DNA from: Desulfoferrobacter suflitae
GTDB lineage: Bacteria > Desulfobacterota > Syntrophobacteria > Syntrophobacterales > Syntrophobacteraceae
Reading direction: 5' to 3'
Length of the DNA: 64,000 bases
NCBI RefSeq assembly: GCF_022603395.1
Contig: NZ_JAIBKA010000001.1
Coordinates: 434,001-498,000, forward strand
Part shown: positions 8,294 to 18,040 of the stretch, one piece after another
Layout of the letters: every line of letters starts with the position of its first letter
Position numbering within the stretch: position 1 is the first letter of the stretch
Program-made: the position numbers and the translations under genes
Notes under the pieces: model-generated
Databases searched by the model: none
Told to the model about the DNA's origin: nothing
Seen by the model: the letters and a program-made list of their open reading frames with translations, nothing else

Positions 8294-9509
8294 ACCCATT
8301 GTTATGATCAGTTCTTATCCGCCTCGTTTGTGCGGCATCGCCACCTTTTGCGAGGAGGCGCGGGAATTCATCCAAAAAGCCAATCCTGACCGTCGGGTGC
8401 TGGTCATCAGCCACACCGACGGAAAGGGGGAAGGCGTCATGCCACTGATCGACATGACCCGCAGGGACTGGTGGCGGCCGGTGGCCCAACAAATCGAGAA
8501 TTTAAACCCCTATGCCGTTCACATCGAACATGAGTACGGCCTGTACGAATACTACGACGAGCGGGGTATTGGCGACGGAAATGACGGATTCCTCGATTTG
8601 CTCGAGGCCATCGCCGATCATCCCATCGTTGTGGAGCCCCACACGATCCACGGACGGCTGCGCGATCAGGAAGCCGACTTCATCTACAAGATGAGCCAAA
8701 GAAGTCACGTGGTGCTCTTTAAGTGCCATTATCAGAAATGGCGGCTCGATTGGACTTTTCATGGCCGGGGGTGGCCGACTCCGCGCAACATCATGGTGGT
8801 TCCACACGGGGCGCGGCCGGACAAGCGCTGGGGGATCCATGAGATACCGGAGCTACGGGATGAATTCGGCTTCAATGACGCCGGACTGGCGGCTCACTTG
8901 GTCGGCATGATTGGCTGGATTCAGTCCAACAAGCGCTGGGACATCCTGCTTTCCATGTGGGAGGAGATTCATCACGAAATCAAAAGGCGCACCGGCCAGG
9001 ATTGGGACCTCTTGGCTGCAGGCGCCATGCGAGACCCCCATCACAAAGCGGACTATGAAGAGTGGAAAGCCGAGGCGGAAGGTCTGGGCAACAAAGGTAT
9101 CGCCCACTACTACGAGTTCATCCCGAGGGGTGACGATTACTATAAGATGATGGCGATATGCGATTTTATCGTGCTGCCCTCAACGGATGAGACCCAATCG
9201 GGAACATTGGCGCGCATTATCGCCCTCAATAAGCCCTTCATCACCACCGCACCCATGGAGGGACTGACCGCACAGACCCTGGAAAGCGAGGGAGGACTTC
9301 TTTTCACCACCAAGGAGATGCTCAAGCGCAAGGTGATTCATATGGCCTGCAACGAAAAGCTGCGTTTGGAGCTGGGCGAAAACCTGAGACGGTATCTGGA
9401 TGAGGTGGTTTCCTGGGGCGTGGTGGCGCGGCAGTACAACGAAGCTTACAGGCTGGCCAATAAAGCGCTTCGCACAAGGAAACCCCTGGTTTTGGATCTG
9501 GAATTTTAG
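8283..9509 (+). CDS. Glycosyltransferase, GT4-like
   Basis: 408 residues with a GTG start, overlapping the previous gene and preceded by AAAGGAG. It begins with the same hallmark as its neighbour (SSYPPRLCGIATFCEEA). Further landmarks are VHIEHEYGLYEYY, MVVPHGARPDKRWG, and a nucleotide-sugar-side segment with LPSTDETQSGTLARIIAL. No signal peptide or membrane helix is seen, so it should act in the cytoplasm. Overlap with the preceding gene and a 28-base gap to the mutase gene indicate one transcript. The donor is probably GDP-mannose, judged from the operon; the acceptor is not readable from sequence. Confidence 0.83.
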   Translation: MSHRPIVMISSYPPRLCGIATFCEEAREFIQKANPDRRVLVISHTDGKGEGVMPLIDMTRRDWWRPVAQQIENLNPYAVHIEHEYGLYEYYDERGIGDGNDGFLDLLEAIADHPIVVEPHTIHGRLRDQEADFIYKMSQRSHVVLFKCHYQKWRLDWTFHGRGWPTPRNIMVVPHGARPDKRWGIHEIPELRDEFGFNDAGLAAHLVGMIGWIQSNKRWDILLSMWEEIHHEIKRRTGQDWDLLAAGAMRDPHHKADYEEWKAEAEGLGNKGIAHYYEFIPRGDDYYKMMAICDFIVLPSTDETQSGTLARIIALNKPFITTAPMEGLTAQTLESEGGLLFTTKEMLKRKVIHMACNEKLRLELGENLRRYLDEVVSWGVVARQYNEAYRLANKALRTRKPLVLDLEF

Positions 9510-9537
9510 TGTCGGGAATGTTCGGGAGATGATGAAA

Positions 9538-10905
9538 ATGAATCCGTCGATCTTCAGAGAATACGATATTCGCGGTATCGTGGAAAAGGACTTCAGTCTG
9601 GATGATGTAGTGAGAATAGGGCGTGGCCTTGCTACCTATCTTGCTGGCCATGGGAGTAGAACCTGTGCAGTGGGTCGTGATTGCCGTCCGAGCTCGCTCG
9701 AAATCCGAAACGCCTTGATCAAAGGCTTGAGAAAAGGTGGCGCTGAAGTCATTGATATCGGTTTGTGTCCCACCCCCGTGCTTTATTTCGCCATCAGGCA
9801 TCTGAAGCTGGATGGGGGCGTGATGATCACCGCAAGCCACAACCCTCCGGAATATAATGGTTTTAAGGTATGTGTCGGACCCGATACAATCTTTGGCAGG
9901 GAGATTCATAAGCTCAGAGACATCATCGAATCCGGCCAATATACATCCGGCAACGGCACGTTGCACGAGCAGGAAATCATCTCATCCTACTGCGACTATG
10001 TGGTTGCCAACGTCAAAATTGAGCGGCCGGTCAGACTTGCGATCGATGCCGGCAACGGCACGGGGGGACTGACGGCCGTTCCCATACTGGAACGGCTCAA
10101 CTGCGATTTGGTCAAGCTCTTTATAGAACCTGATGGAAACTTTCCCAATCACGAACCGGACCCGACGGTCATAAGAAACATGAAAGCGCTGTCAGAGACA
10201 GTTGTTAGTAAAGGTTTGGAATTAGGTATTGCCTTTGACGGAGATGCCGACCGACTGGGGGTGGTGGAAGAAAACGGACACATCCTTTACGGGGATATGC
10301 TTATGGTTCTGTTCGCCAGGGAGATCTTGAGGACGAACCCCGGAGGAAAGTTCATCGGCGAAGTGAAGTGCTCGCAGGTCATGTATGATGATATTCAGGC
10401 TCACGGCGGAGTTCCCATCATGTGGAAAACTGGCCATTCGCTTATCAAGCAAAAGCTCAAAGACGAACAAGCTCTGCTCGCCGGCGAAATGAGCGGCCAC
10501 TTCTTTTTCCGTCATCGTTATTTTGGATTCGACGACGCCCTCTATGCCGGCTGTCGCCTGTTGGAAATCGTTTCAAGAAACCATCAGCCCCTTTCCTCCT
10601 ACTTGTCCGATCTTCCAAAAACGTACTCTACGCCCGAGATCAGGGTCGATTGTCCTGATGCCATGAAGTTTCAACTCGTGAACCAAGTGAGGAAAATGCT
10701 TTCCGGAAAACATCGGTTGATCGACATCGACGGTGTACGGGTGGTTTTTCCAGACGGCTGGGGGCTGGTTCGCGCATCCAACACAAGCCCCGTCATCGTG
10801 CTCCGTTTTGAGGCCGTCAGTGAATCTCGCCTGCAGGAAATAAGGAGCGTAGTGGAAAAAGCCATTAACGACGCGAGGAGACAGTTGGCAATCACTGAGA
10901 ACTAA
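9538..10905 (+). CDS. manB: Phosphomannomutase / phosphoglucomutase
   Basis: 455 residues; of three near in-frame ATGs I chose the one nine bases after GGGAG. It opens with FREYDIRGIVEKDF, typical of the alpha-D-phosphohexomutase family. The phosphoserine loop TASHNPPEYNG places the catalytic serine at residue 100. The metal loop DGDADRLG lies near residue 235, the sugar-specificity loop GEMSGHFFF near 320, and a phosphate-binding RASNTSP near the C-terminus. It interconverts mannose-6-phosphate and mannose-1-phosphate (often also the glucose phosphates), supplying substrate to the pyrophosphorylase at 14186 and recycling mannose-1-phosphate released by the GH130 enzymes. All four loops and the length are normal. 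Confidence 0.94.
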   Translation: MNPSIFREYDIRGIVEKDFSLDDVVRIGRGLATYLAGHGSRTCAVGRDCRPSSLEIRNALIKGLRKGGAEVIDIGLCPTPVLYFAIRHLKLDGGVMITASHNPPEYNGFKVCVGPDTIFGREIHKLRDIIESGQYTSGNGTLHEQEIISSYCDYVVANVKIERPVRLAIDAGNGTGGLTAVPILERLNCDLVKLFIEPDGNFPNHEPDPTVIRNMKALSETVVSKGLELGIAFDGDADRLGVVEENGHILYGDMLMVLFAREILRTNPGGKFIGEVKCSQVMYDDIQAHGGVPIMWKTGHSLIKQKLKDEQALLAGEMSGHFFFRHRYFGFDDALYAGCRLLEIVSRNHQPLSSYLSDLPKTYSTPEIRVDCPDAMKFQLVNQVRKMLSGKHRLIDIDGVRVVFPDGWGLVRASNTSPVIVLRFEAVSESRLQEIRSVVEKAINDARRQLAITEN

Positions 10906-10915
10906 TGGTAAGGAA

Positions 10916-11881
10916 ATGATGAACGATAAAGACTTCAAGGAAATATTTACCCGCTATTCCGCAAATCCGATCATTCGGCCAAGCGACATTCCCTACCGTG
11001 TCAACTCGGTATTCAACGCTGCAGCGACCCTGTTGGAAAAGGATACCTTGCTGCTCATGCGGGTCGAAGACCGGCGTGGCATCTCACACCTCACCGCGGC
11101 CCGCAGTCGAGACGGCGTAAGCGACTGGGTGATCGATCCCAAGCCGACGCTGCTGCCTAACCCGGCGGAATATCCTGAAGAACTGTGGGGAATCGAGGAC
11201 CCCAGGATCACGTACATCTCGCAGCTGGATTTGTGGGCTGTTGTATACACGTCATACTCCAGGGGCGGGCCGTTGGTTTCTCTTGCAACAACCCAGGACT
11301 TCAAGACATTCCAACGTAAAGGTGTCGTCATGCCGCCGGAAGACAAAGACGCGGCCCTGTTCCCGGTTCAGTTCAACGGTCGTTGGGCCATGCTGCACCG
11401 GCCGGTGTCGGCCTTCGCCGGAGTCGGCGCCCATATTTGGATTTCCTTCAGTCCTGATATGAAGCACTGGGGCGATCATCAGATTGTTGTCCCGGCACGT
11501 CGAGGCGGATGGTGGGATGCCGACAAGATTGGTCTTTCTCCTCCTCCGCTTTTGACCGACAGGGGCTGGTTGATTCTCTACCATGGCGTGCGAACTACAC
11601 CGAGCGGCTGCATCTACCGGCTTGGTCTGGCCCTCCTCGATCGAGAAAACCCTACGATGCTCCTGGCCCGCTCCGATGAGTGGATTTTCGCCCCGGAAGA
11701 GGACTACGAAGTGCTGGGTGACGTGGACAAAGTGGTTTTTCCCTGCGGATGGGTCGCCGCCGGGGACGAAGTGCGCCTTTACTATGGCTGTGCCGACAAA
11801 AGCATTGCTTTGGCTACTGCGAACATATCGGAAATGCTGGAATGGCTGCAACGGCACAATGAAAATGGACTGGAGGAGTAG
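10916..11881 (+). CDS. GH130-family beta-mannoside phosphorylase-like enzyme
   Basis: 321 residues; ATG 10916 or the adjacent ATG 10919, just after an AAGGA. The five-bladed propeller pattern of GH130 is visible, with NPIIRPSDIPYRVNSVFNAA near the start. The catalytic-site motif WGIEDPR places Asp at about residue 95, and the family pattern continues with MLHRP, WISFSPDMKHWG and GWLILYHGV. Family members split beta-mannosides with inorganic phosphate, releasing alpha-mannose-1-phosphate, and the reaction is reversible. No signal peptide, so the substrate is intracellular. The enzyme lies between the mutase and the glycosyltransferase-isomerase fusion, 10 and 3 bases away. It is clearly homologous to the product of 13224 but well diverged, so the two probably differ in linkage or chain-length preference. 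Confidence 0.9.
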   Translation: MMNDKDFKEIFTRYSANPIIRPSDIPYRVNSVFNAAATLLEKDTLLLMRVEDRRGISHLTAARSRDGVSDWVIDPKPTLLPNPAEYPEELWGIEDPRITYISQLDLWAVVYTSYSRGGPLVSLATTQDFKTFQRKGVVMPPEDKDAALFPVQFNGRWAMLHRPVSAFAGVGAHIWISFSPDMKHWGDHQIVVPARRGGWWDADKIGLSPPPLLTDRGWLILYHGVRTTPSGCIYRLGLALLDRENPTMLLARSDEWIFAPEEDYEVLGDVDKVVFPCGWVAAGDEVRLYYGCADKSIALATANISEMLEWLQRHNENGLEE

Positions 11882-11884
11882 CAG

Positions 11885-13237
11885 ATGCGAATTGCTATGC
11901 TGTCGCCCATTGCATGGCGCACCCCTCCGCGCCATTATGGACCTTGGGAAAATGTCGTCTCTATCTTGACCGAGGGACTGGTGCGCCGGGGAATCGATGT
12001 CACTCTCTTTGCCACCAAGGATTCACAGACCGAAGGAAGGCTGATCGGGGTAAGCCCGAAAGGTTATGAGGAAGATCCGGACCTTTTGCCCAAGGTGTGG
12101 GAATGCCTCCATATATCCGAAGCGTTCGAGCAGGGAGAACATTTCGATCTGATCCACAACCATTTCGACTACCTGCCGCTGACCTATACGGCCATGACAA
12201 CAACGCCGGTCGTAACCACCATACATGGTTTTTCCTCCCCGAAGATTCTACCGGTCTACCAAAAATACAACGGCAGGACTCACTATGTCGCCATCAGTGA
12301 GGCGGATAAAAACCCCCAACTGGATTATATTGCCACCATCCATCACGGCATTGACCTCGAACAGTTCACCTTTCAGGCGGTCCATCGAGACTATCTGCTG
12401 TTTTTCGGCCGCATCCACCACGAAAAAGGAGCCAGGGAATGCATCGAGATCGCTCAAAAGACGGGAAGGCGACTTGTGCTGGCGGGCATTGTACAAGATC
12501 AGGCGTACTTTGAGCGGGAAGTGAAGCCTCACCTGGATAATGACAGGGTTCTTTTCGCAGGCAGCGCCGGACCCGAGAAGCGCAATGAGCTTCTGGGTGG
12601 AGCGTACGCTTTGCTCCACCCCATCAATTTTGATGAACCGTTCGGCCTCTCTGTTGTCGAAGCCATGGCGTGCGGCACGCCGGTGATTGCCGTCAACCGG
12701 GGCAGCATGCCCGAGATTGTTGCCGATGGCGTGACCGGATTTCTCGCCACTGACGCGGAAAAAATGGCGGAGCTTGTCCCACAAGTGAAAGACCTGGACC
12801 GGCTGAATTGCCGCAAATGGGTCGAGGAACGGTTCAGCGCCGAACGGATGGTGGAGGACTATCTTGGCGTCTATCGGCAGATCATCTCTCGATCTAAGCG
12901 TGAAGACCATCGGCCGTGGGGATTTTACCATGTCCTTTCAGACAAGCCGGACCACAAGGTCAAACGGATTACGGTCTATCCAGGGAAACGATTGAGCTAT
13001 CAGCGCCATTTCCGGCGCTCCGAGCACTGGTATATCGTGAGCGGCAAGGCGGTAGTGACCAGGGACGGTGAAGATACGGAACTGAGCGCCGGCCAGGCTA
13101 TCGACGTGCCCCTCAAGAGCTGGCACCGGATCCGCAACGACGGCAGGGAAGAATTGGTGTTCATCGAAGTGCAGACGGGTGATTACTTCGGCGAAGATGA
13201 TATCGAAAGGTCGGAGGACGATTATGGCAGAGTCTAA
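11885..13237 (+). CDS. GT4 glycosyltransferase fused to a phosphomannose-isomerase cupin
   Basis: 450 residues. Residues about 1-335 are a GT4 glycosyltransferase: AMLSPIAWRTPPRHYGPWE at the N-terminus, DLIHNHFDYL, THYVAISEADKN, FGRIHHEKGARECIEI, and the donor motif FDEPFGLSVVEAMACGTPV. Residues about 340-445 are a cupin of the type II mannose-6-phosphate isomerase family: RPWGFYHVLSD, YPGKRLSYQRHFRRSEHWYIVSG, DVPLKSWHRIRN. In most bacteria this cupin is the C-terminal half of ManC, yet the ManC here (14186) lacks it, so the module has apparently moved. The fusion could channel fructose-6-phosphate to mannose-6-phosphate beside the transferase. The C-terminus overlaps the next gene by 14 bases. 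Confidence 0.9.
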   Translation: MRIAMLSPIAWRTPPRHYGPWENVVSILTEGLVRRGIDVTLFATKDSQTEGRLIGVSPKGYEEDPDLLPKVWECLHISEAFEQGEHFDLIHNHFDYLPLTYTAMTTTPVVTTIHGFSSPKILPVYQKYNGRTHYVAISEADKNPQLDYIATIHHGIDLEQFTFQAVHRDYLLFFGRIHHEKGARECIEIAQKTGRRLVLAGIVQDQAYFEREVKPHLDNDRVLFAGSAGPEKRNELLGGAYALLHPINFDEPFGLSVVEAMACGTPVIAVNRGSMPEIVADGVTGFLATDAEKMAELVPQVKDLDRLNCRKWVEERFSAERMVEDYLGVYRQIISRSKREDHRPWGFYHVLSDKPDHKVKRITVYPGKRLSYQRHFRRSEHWYIVSGKAVVTRDGEDTELSAGQAIDVPLKSWHRIRNDGREELVFIEVQTGDYFGEDDIERSEDDYGRV

Positions 13238-14168
13238 AGGAACTATTATCCAGCGCTACGAAAAGAATCCAATTTTGACCAAGCTAGATGTGCCCTACCC
13301 GGTGGAGACCGTCCATAATGCGGGAGTTACCAAATACAACGGCCAATACATCATGCTCTTCCGGTCTCACTTGCGCAACGGACGCTCCATCGTCGGCATG
13401 GCTGCGAGCGATGACGGGGTTCACTTCCGGGTCAAACCGGAGCCGTTTCTCACTCCGGCAAAAGAGGGACCTTTCGCTGCCTACGAAGAATACGGTGTCG
13501 AGGACCCGCGCATCTGCGCCATGGGAGACAACTACCTTATTACTTACAGCGCCTATTCAAGATACGGCGTCCGTGTGGCGCTGGCCCAGACCAGAGACTT
13601 CGAACGGGTTGAACGCATCTCTTTGATCACTCAGACTGACCACCGCAACGTGGTTATCTTCCCCGAAAAGGTCGGGGGGCGGTATGCCCGTTTGGACCGG
13701 CCACATTCCGAGATATCGCCCTGGTCCATCTGGATTTCCTACTCACCGGATCTGATACATTGGGGAGATTCCAAAGTGTTGATCAAGCCGCTGAGCTACC
13801 ATTGGGATGAAATGAAAGTCGGGCCGGGGGCACCACCCTTCAAGACGGCCAAGGGGTGGCTCAACATTTTCCACGGCGTTTTTAGAACCATGGACGGCGC
13901 GGTGTACCGCCTCGGAGCAGCGCTCCACGACCTGCAGGATCCCTCAACCCTCCTTGGAGTAGCGGACGAATGGATCCTGCAGCCGGAAGACCTGTGGGAA
14001 GTGAGCGGCTATGTGCACAACGTGGTCTTTTGCTGCGGGGCCGTACCCGAGGATGATGGCACGATCAAAATCTATTGGGGCGGCGCGGATTCGGTCATGT
14101 GCGTCGGGACTGCGCAGATCGAGGATCTGGTAGGCCTGTGCCTCTCCAACCCGCGCCCCGCTCTTTAG
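13224..14168 (+). CDS. GH130-family beta-mannoside phosphorylase-like enzyme (second)
   Basis: 314 residues from the ATG seven bases after a GGAGG; an upstream in-frame GTG-type start is not needed. GH130 landmarks are present: IIQRYEKNPIL at the start, YGVEDPRIC with Asp at about residue 94, WISYSPDLIHWGD, GWLNIFHGV and KIYWGGADSVMCVGTA at the end. The layout matches the product of 10916, but identity is modest and loops differ. It should be cytoplasmic and phosphorolytic, returning mannose as mannose-1-phosphate. The start lies inside the end of the fusion gene, so translation is coupled. Confidence 0.9.
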   Translation: MAESKGTIIQRYEKNPILTKLDVPYPVETVHNAGVTKYNGQYIMLFRSHLRNGRSIVGMAASDDGVHFRVKPEPFLTPAKEGPFAAYEEYGVEDPRICAMGDNYLITYSAYSRYGVRVALAQTRDFERVERISLITQTDHRNVVIFPEKVGGRYARLDRPHSEISPWSIWISYSPDLIHWGDSKVLIKPLSYHWDEMKVGPGAPPFKTAKGWLNIFHGVFRTMDGAVYRLGAALHDLQDPSTLLGVADEWILQPEDLWEVSGYVHNVVFCCGAVPEDDGTIKIYWGGADSVMCVGTAQIEDLVGLCLSNPRPAL

Positions 14169-14185
14169 TTTGATGAGGTGAAGCG

Positions 14186-15271
14186 ATGGCCAGCCATGAA
14201 AATAACTTGGTTGCGACGATTATGGCCGGAGGCTCTGGCACGCGTTTTTGGCCCCTCAGTACCCGTGAGAAGCCGAAGCAATTTGTCCGCCTGTTCGATG
14301 ACCGCAGCCTGCTGCAAAAGAGTTACGACCGCATGGCAGGAATCCTGCCAGATGAGCGGATCTTGATTCTAACCAATGAGCGATTCACCGAACTGGTCAG
14401 GGAGCAGCTCCCCCGCATACCGAGCCGGAATATCATTGGCGAACCCATGCGAAAGGACACGGCGGCAGCAGTGTGTCTCGGTGCACTGATAGCACGCAAG
14501 CGGTTTGGCAATCCCGTCATCATAACCTCGACGGCCGACCATCTCATAGAACCGGTTGATCAATTTCGACAAACAATGCTCTCAGCGGCCGAACAGGCGC
14601 TACACACAGGCGCTCTGTACACCTGCGGCATTCGACCCGATTATCCTGCTACGGGCTACGGATATCTGCAAGTAGGCGAAAAGATTCAGAGCGACAAAGG
14701 TGTTGAACACTTCAGAGTGGAATCGTTTAAGGAAAAACCCGATGTAAAAATTGCCGAGATGTATCTGGCCGCTCGCAGCTACCTTTGGAATTCCGGCATG
14801 TTTGTCTGGACCGCTGATGCTATTCTCGCCGAACTTTCCAGACACCTTCCGACCCATGTCGAGTACTTGAGCGATGCGCTCGAGCGAGAAGGGACAATAG
14901 ACCAACAAGATGCATTGAGAAACGCGTTTGCTGCGATCGAGCGAATATCCATAGACTATGCGGTAATGGAAAAAGCCGAAAACGTTTGCTGCGTTGCTGG
15001 AGAATTCTCCTGGAAGGACGTTGGCGGCTGGCTTGCCATGCAGGATTACCTGCCAAGTGACGCAAACTGCAACTTTGTTAGAGGAAGCGTTCACACACTG
15101 GATGGCCGTAACAACCTGATATTTTGCGATGGCGATGAAGAGACGGTGGCTCTGGTAGGCTTGAGCGACGTGGTGCTGGTTCGGGCCGGGCCAAACACCC
15201 TGCTTGCTCACAAAGACCGCTTGGAAGACGTAAAGACTATTGTCGAGGCGATGACGGCAGAGCCCAGGTGA
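14186..15271 (+). CDS. manC: Mannose-1-phosphate guanylyltransferase
   Basis: 361 residues, ATG after GAGGTGA. The nucleotide-binding signature is intact (AGGSGTRFWPLSTREKPKQF near residue 12), followed by GEPMRKDTAAAV, STADHLI, TGYGYLQVG and FKEKPD, with NSGMFVWTAD in the second half. It makes GDP-mannose from GTP and mannose-1-phosphate. The length corresponds to the pyrophosphorylase plus its left-handed helix domain only. The isomerase cupin that makes bifunctional ManC about 470 residues long is missing here and is instead fused to the glycosyltransferase at 11885. Last clear enzyme of the mannose operon; the next frame starts immediately after. Confidence 0.95.
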   Translation: MASHENNLVATIMAGGSGTRFWPLSTREKPKQFVRLFDDRSLLQKSYDRMAGILPDERILILTNERFTELVREQLPRIPSRNIIGEPMRKDTAAAVCLGALIARKRFGNPVIITSTADHLIEPVDQFRQTMLSAAEQALHTGALYTCGIRPDYPATGYGYLQVGEKIQSDKGVEHFRVESFKEKPDVKIAEMYLAARSYLWNSGMFVWTADAILAELSRHLPTHVEYLSDALEREGTIDQQDALRNAFAAIERISIDYAVMEKAENVCCVAGEFSWKDVGGWLAMQDYLPSDANCNFVRGSVHTLDGRNNLIFCDGDEETVALVGLSDVVLVRAGPNTLLAHKDRLEDVKTIVEAMTAEPR

Positions 15272-15333
15272 GAGGAAAACGGGCTAATCAAGCCGGATCT
15301 CGAGCAAAATGCTCATCAGGACGAAATTGGAAG

Positions 15334-15696
15334 ATGATTCCGAATTGCACGGAAGAAGAGATTGCCTGTGAAGCAGCCAGAAATAATTATATCCGGGCCG
15401 CTCAAATGGCGGCATCCCTGGGTTGGTCGGAAGAAAAGGTACGGGAGCTGCAATGGGAAGCTCTTTGGCAGATGGCACTAAACCGGAACGTCGCCGGGAC
15501 TTTGATGCTGGCACAGGAATACGGGATCTCGAAATCGGAACTCCAAAGCTACCTCGAAGGCAGGGCGGAGCGGATGCGAAAAGAAGGAGAAAACAAGGCC
15601 CTGGTGGCTTGTTATGATCTGAGGTCGCGGAAGTACCTGACTTTTGAGGAGTGGTTAGAAAGCCTGCTCAAGCGTTGGCTGAAGATTCGCCTATGA
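15334..15696 (+). CDS. Hypothetical protein at the end of the mannose operon
   Basis: 120 residues from the ATG at 15334; the same frame can also start with a GTG at 15268 that overlaps the end of manC. The protein is acidic-basic mixed and helical (EEEIACEAARNNYIRAAQMA, EYGISKSELQSYLEGRAERM). No motif is recognised. The middle looks like a small helix-turn-helix-like repeat, but this is weak. Its position suggests it is co-transcribed with the mannose genes. About 50 bases later the groES promoter begins. Confidence 0.45.
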   Translation: MIPNCTEEEIACEAARNNYIRAAQMAASLGWSEEKVRELQWEALWQMALNRNVAGTLMLAQEYGISKSELQSYLEGRAERMRKEGENKALVACYDLRSRKYLTFEEWLESLLKRWLKIRL

Positions 15697-15749
15697 TTTC
15701 CTATAATCCATCGAAAAGATTAATGAATAAATGTTCGCGCATTCCCCTC

Positions 15750-15777
15750 TTGACATTTGGAGAAATGGAGTTAAATA
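15750..15777 (+). promoter_or_regulatory. Promoter of groES-groEL
   Basis: A perfect TTGACA (15750-15755) is followed after about 16 bases by an AT-rich TAAATA (15772-15777). The CIRCE operator starts ten bases downstream, the position expected for HrcA to block initiation. Confidence 0.5.
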
Positions 15778-15787
15778 AATTTCACTG

Positions 15788-15814
15788 CTAGCACTCACCT
15801 CAATGGAGTGCTAA
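15788..15814 (+). promoter_or_regulatory. CIRCE operator (HrcA-binding)
   Basis: Inverted repeat of 9-base arms (CTAGCACTC at 15788-15796 and GAGTGCTAA at 15806-15814) around a 9-base spacer. It matches the CIRCE consensus at all but one position of the left arm. In many bacteria HrcA bound here represses groESL until GroEL is titrated by unfolded protein. hrcA itself is not in this window. Confidence 0.95.
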
Positions 15815-15898
15815 TAATTCTTGGTCGAAGATCTCGACCCAACTTAAAACCAAAACAAGCATCGTGGCATGACTCAGTGCCCAAAGGAGAGTGATGGT

Positions 15899-16186
15899 AT
15901 GAAGCTTAAGCCCTTGAATGATCGGATCGTTGTGAAGCGTATGGAAGAAGAGGAAAAGACCGCCGGAGGGATCATCATCCCGGACACCGCAAAGGAAAAG
16001 CCCCAGCAGGGCAAAGTCATGGCGGTAGGAGACGGCAAGTTCACGGACAACGGCAACAGGACCCCTCTCACCGTCAAGGAGGGCGACCGCATTCTGTTCA
16101 GTAAGTATGCGGGAACCGACATCAAGGTAGAGGGCGAAGAGCTCCTCATCATGCGTGAGGACGATGTGTTGGCCATTGTGCAGTAG
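15899..16186 (+). CDS. groES: Co-chaperonin GroES
   Basis: 95 residues from the ATG that follows AAAGGAG; the ten in-frame codons upstream do not belong to the family. It begins [16 protein letters not shown], the standard GroES N-terminus. It carries the mobile-loop region ([18 protein letters not shown], about 17-34) that contacts GroEL, and ends with the usual [16 protein letters not shown]. It caps the GroEL chamber as a heptamer in the cytoplasm. It is the first gene after the CIRCE operator and lies 51 bases before groEL. Length and motifs are normal. Confidence 0.98.
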   Translation: MKLKPLNDRIVVKRMEEEEKTAGGIIIPDTAKEKPQQGKVMAVGDGKFTDNGNRTPLTVKEGDRILFSKYAGTDIKVEGEELLIMREDDVLAIVQ

Positions 16187-16207
16187 GTTCGGCAAACCGG
16201 AAGTTGA

Positions 16208-17866
<1,659 letters not shown>

Positions 17867-17917
17867 TGGAAGAGCATGAATAGAGGCCGCCCGACATTGG
17901 TCGGCGCGGCCCCCCGT

Positions 17918-17969
17918 CCGCGAAAGCGGAATTGCCGGAGACTGGAACACCCGCATCGCCGCTTTCGCG
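17918..17969 (+). promoter_or_regulatory. Structured leader between groEL and hsp20
   Basis: A perfect 11-bp inverted repeat (17919-17929 with 17959-17969) spans a 29-base spacer. The left arm can also fold on itself as CCGC-GAAA-GCGG, a GNRA-tetraloop hairpin (17918-17929). Two mutually exclusive folds upstream of a heat-shock gene could work as an attenuator, a processing site or a thermosensor. The Hsp20 ribosome site is at 18026-18033, outside the repeat. Confidence 0.4.
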
Positions 17970-18040
17970 TCGCAACCAATGACAAGCTTTCGGACCAGGT
18001 TCGAGTGCCTGGGACCGGCTTCGGAAAGGAGGTAAGTATC

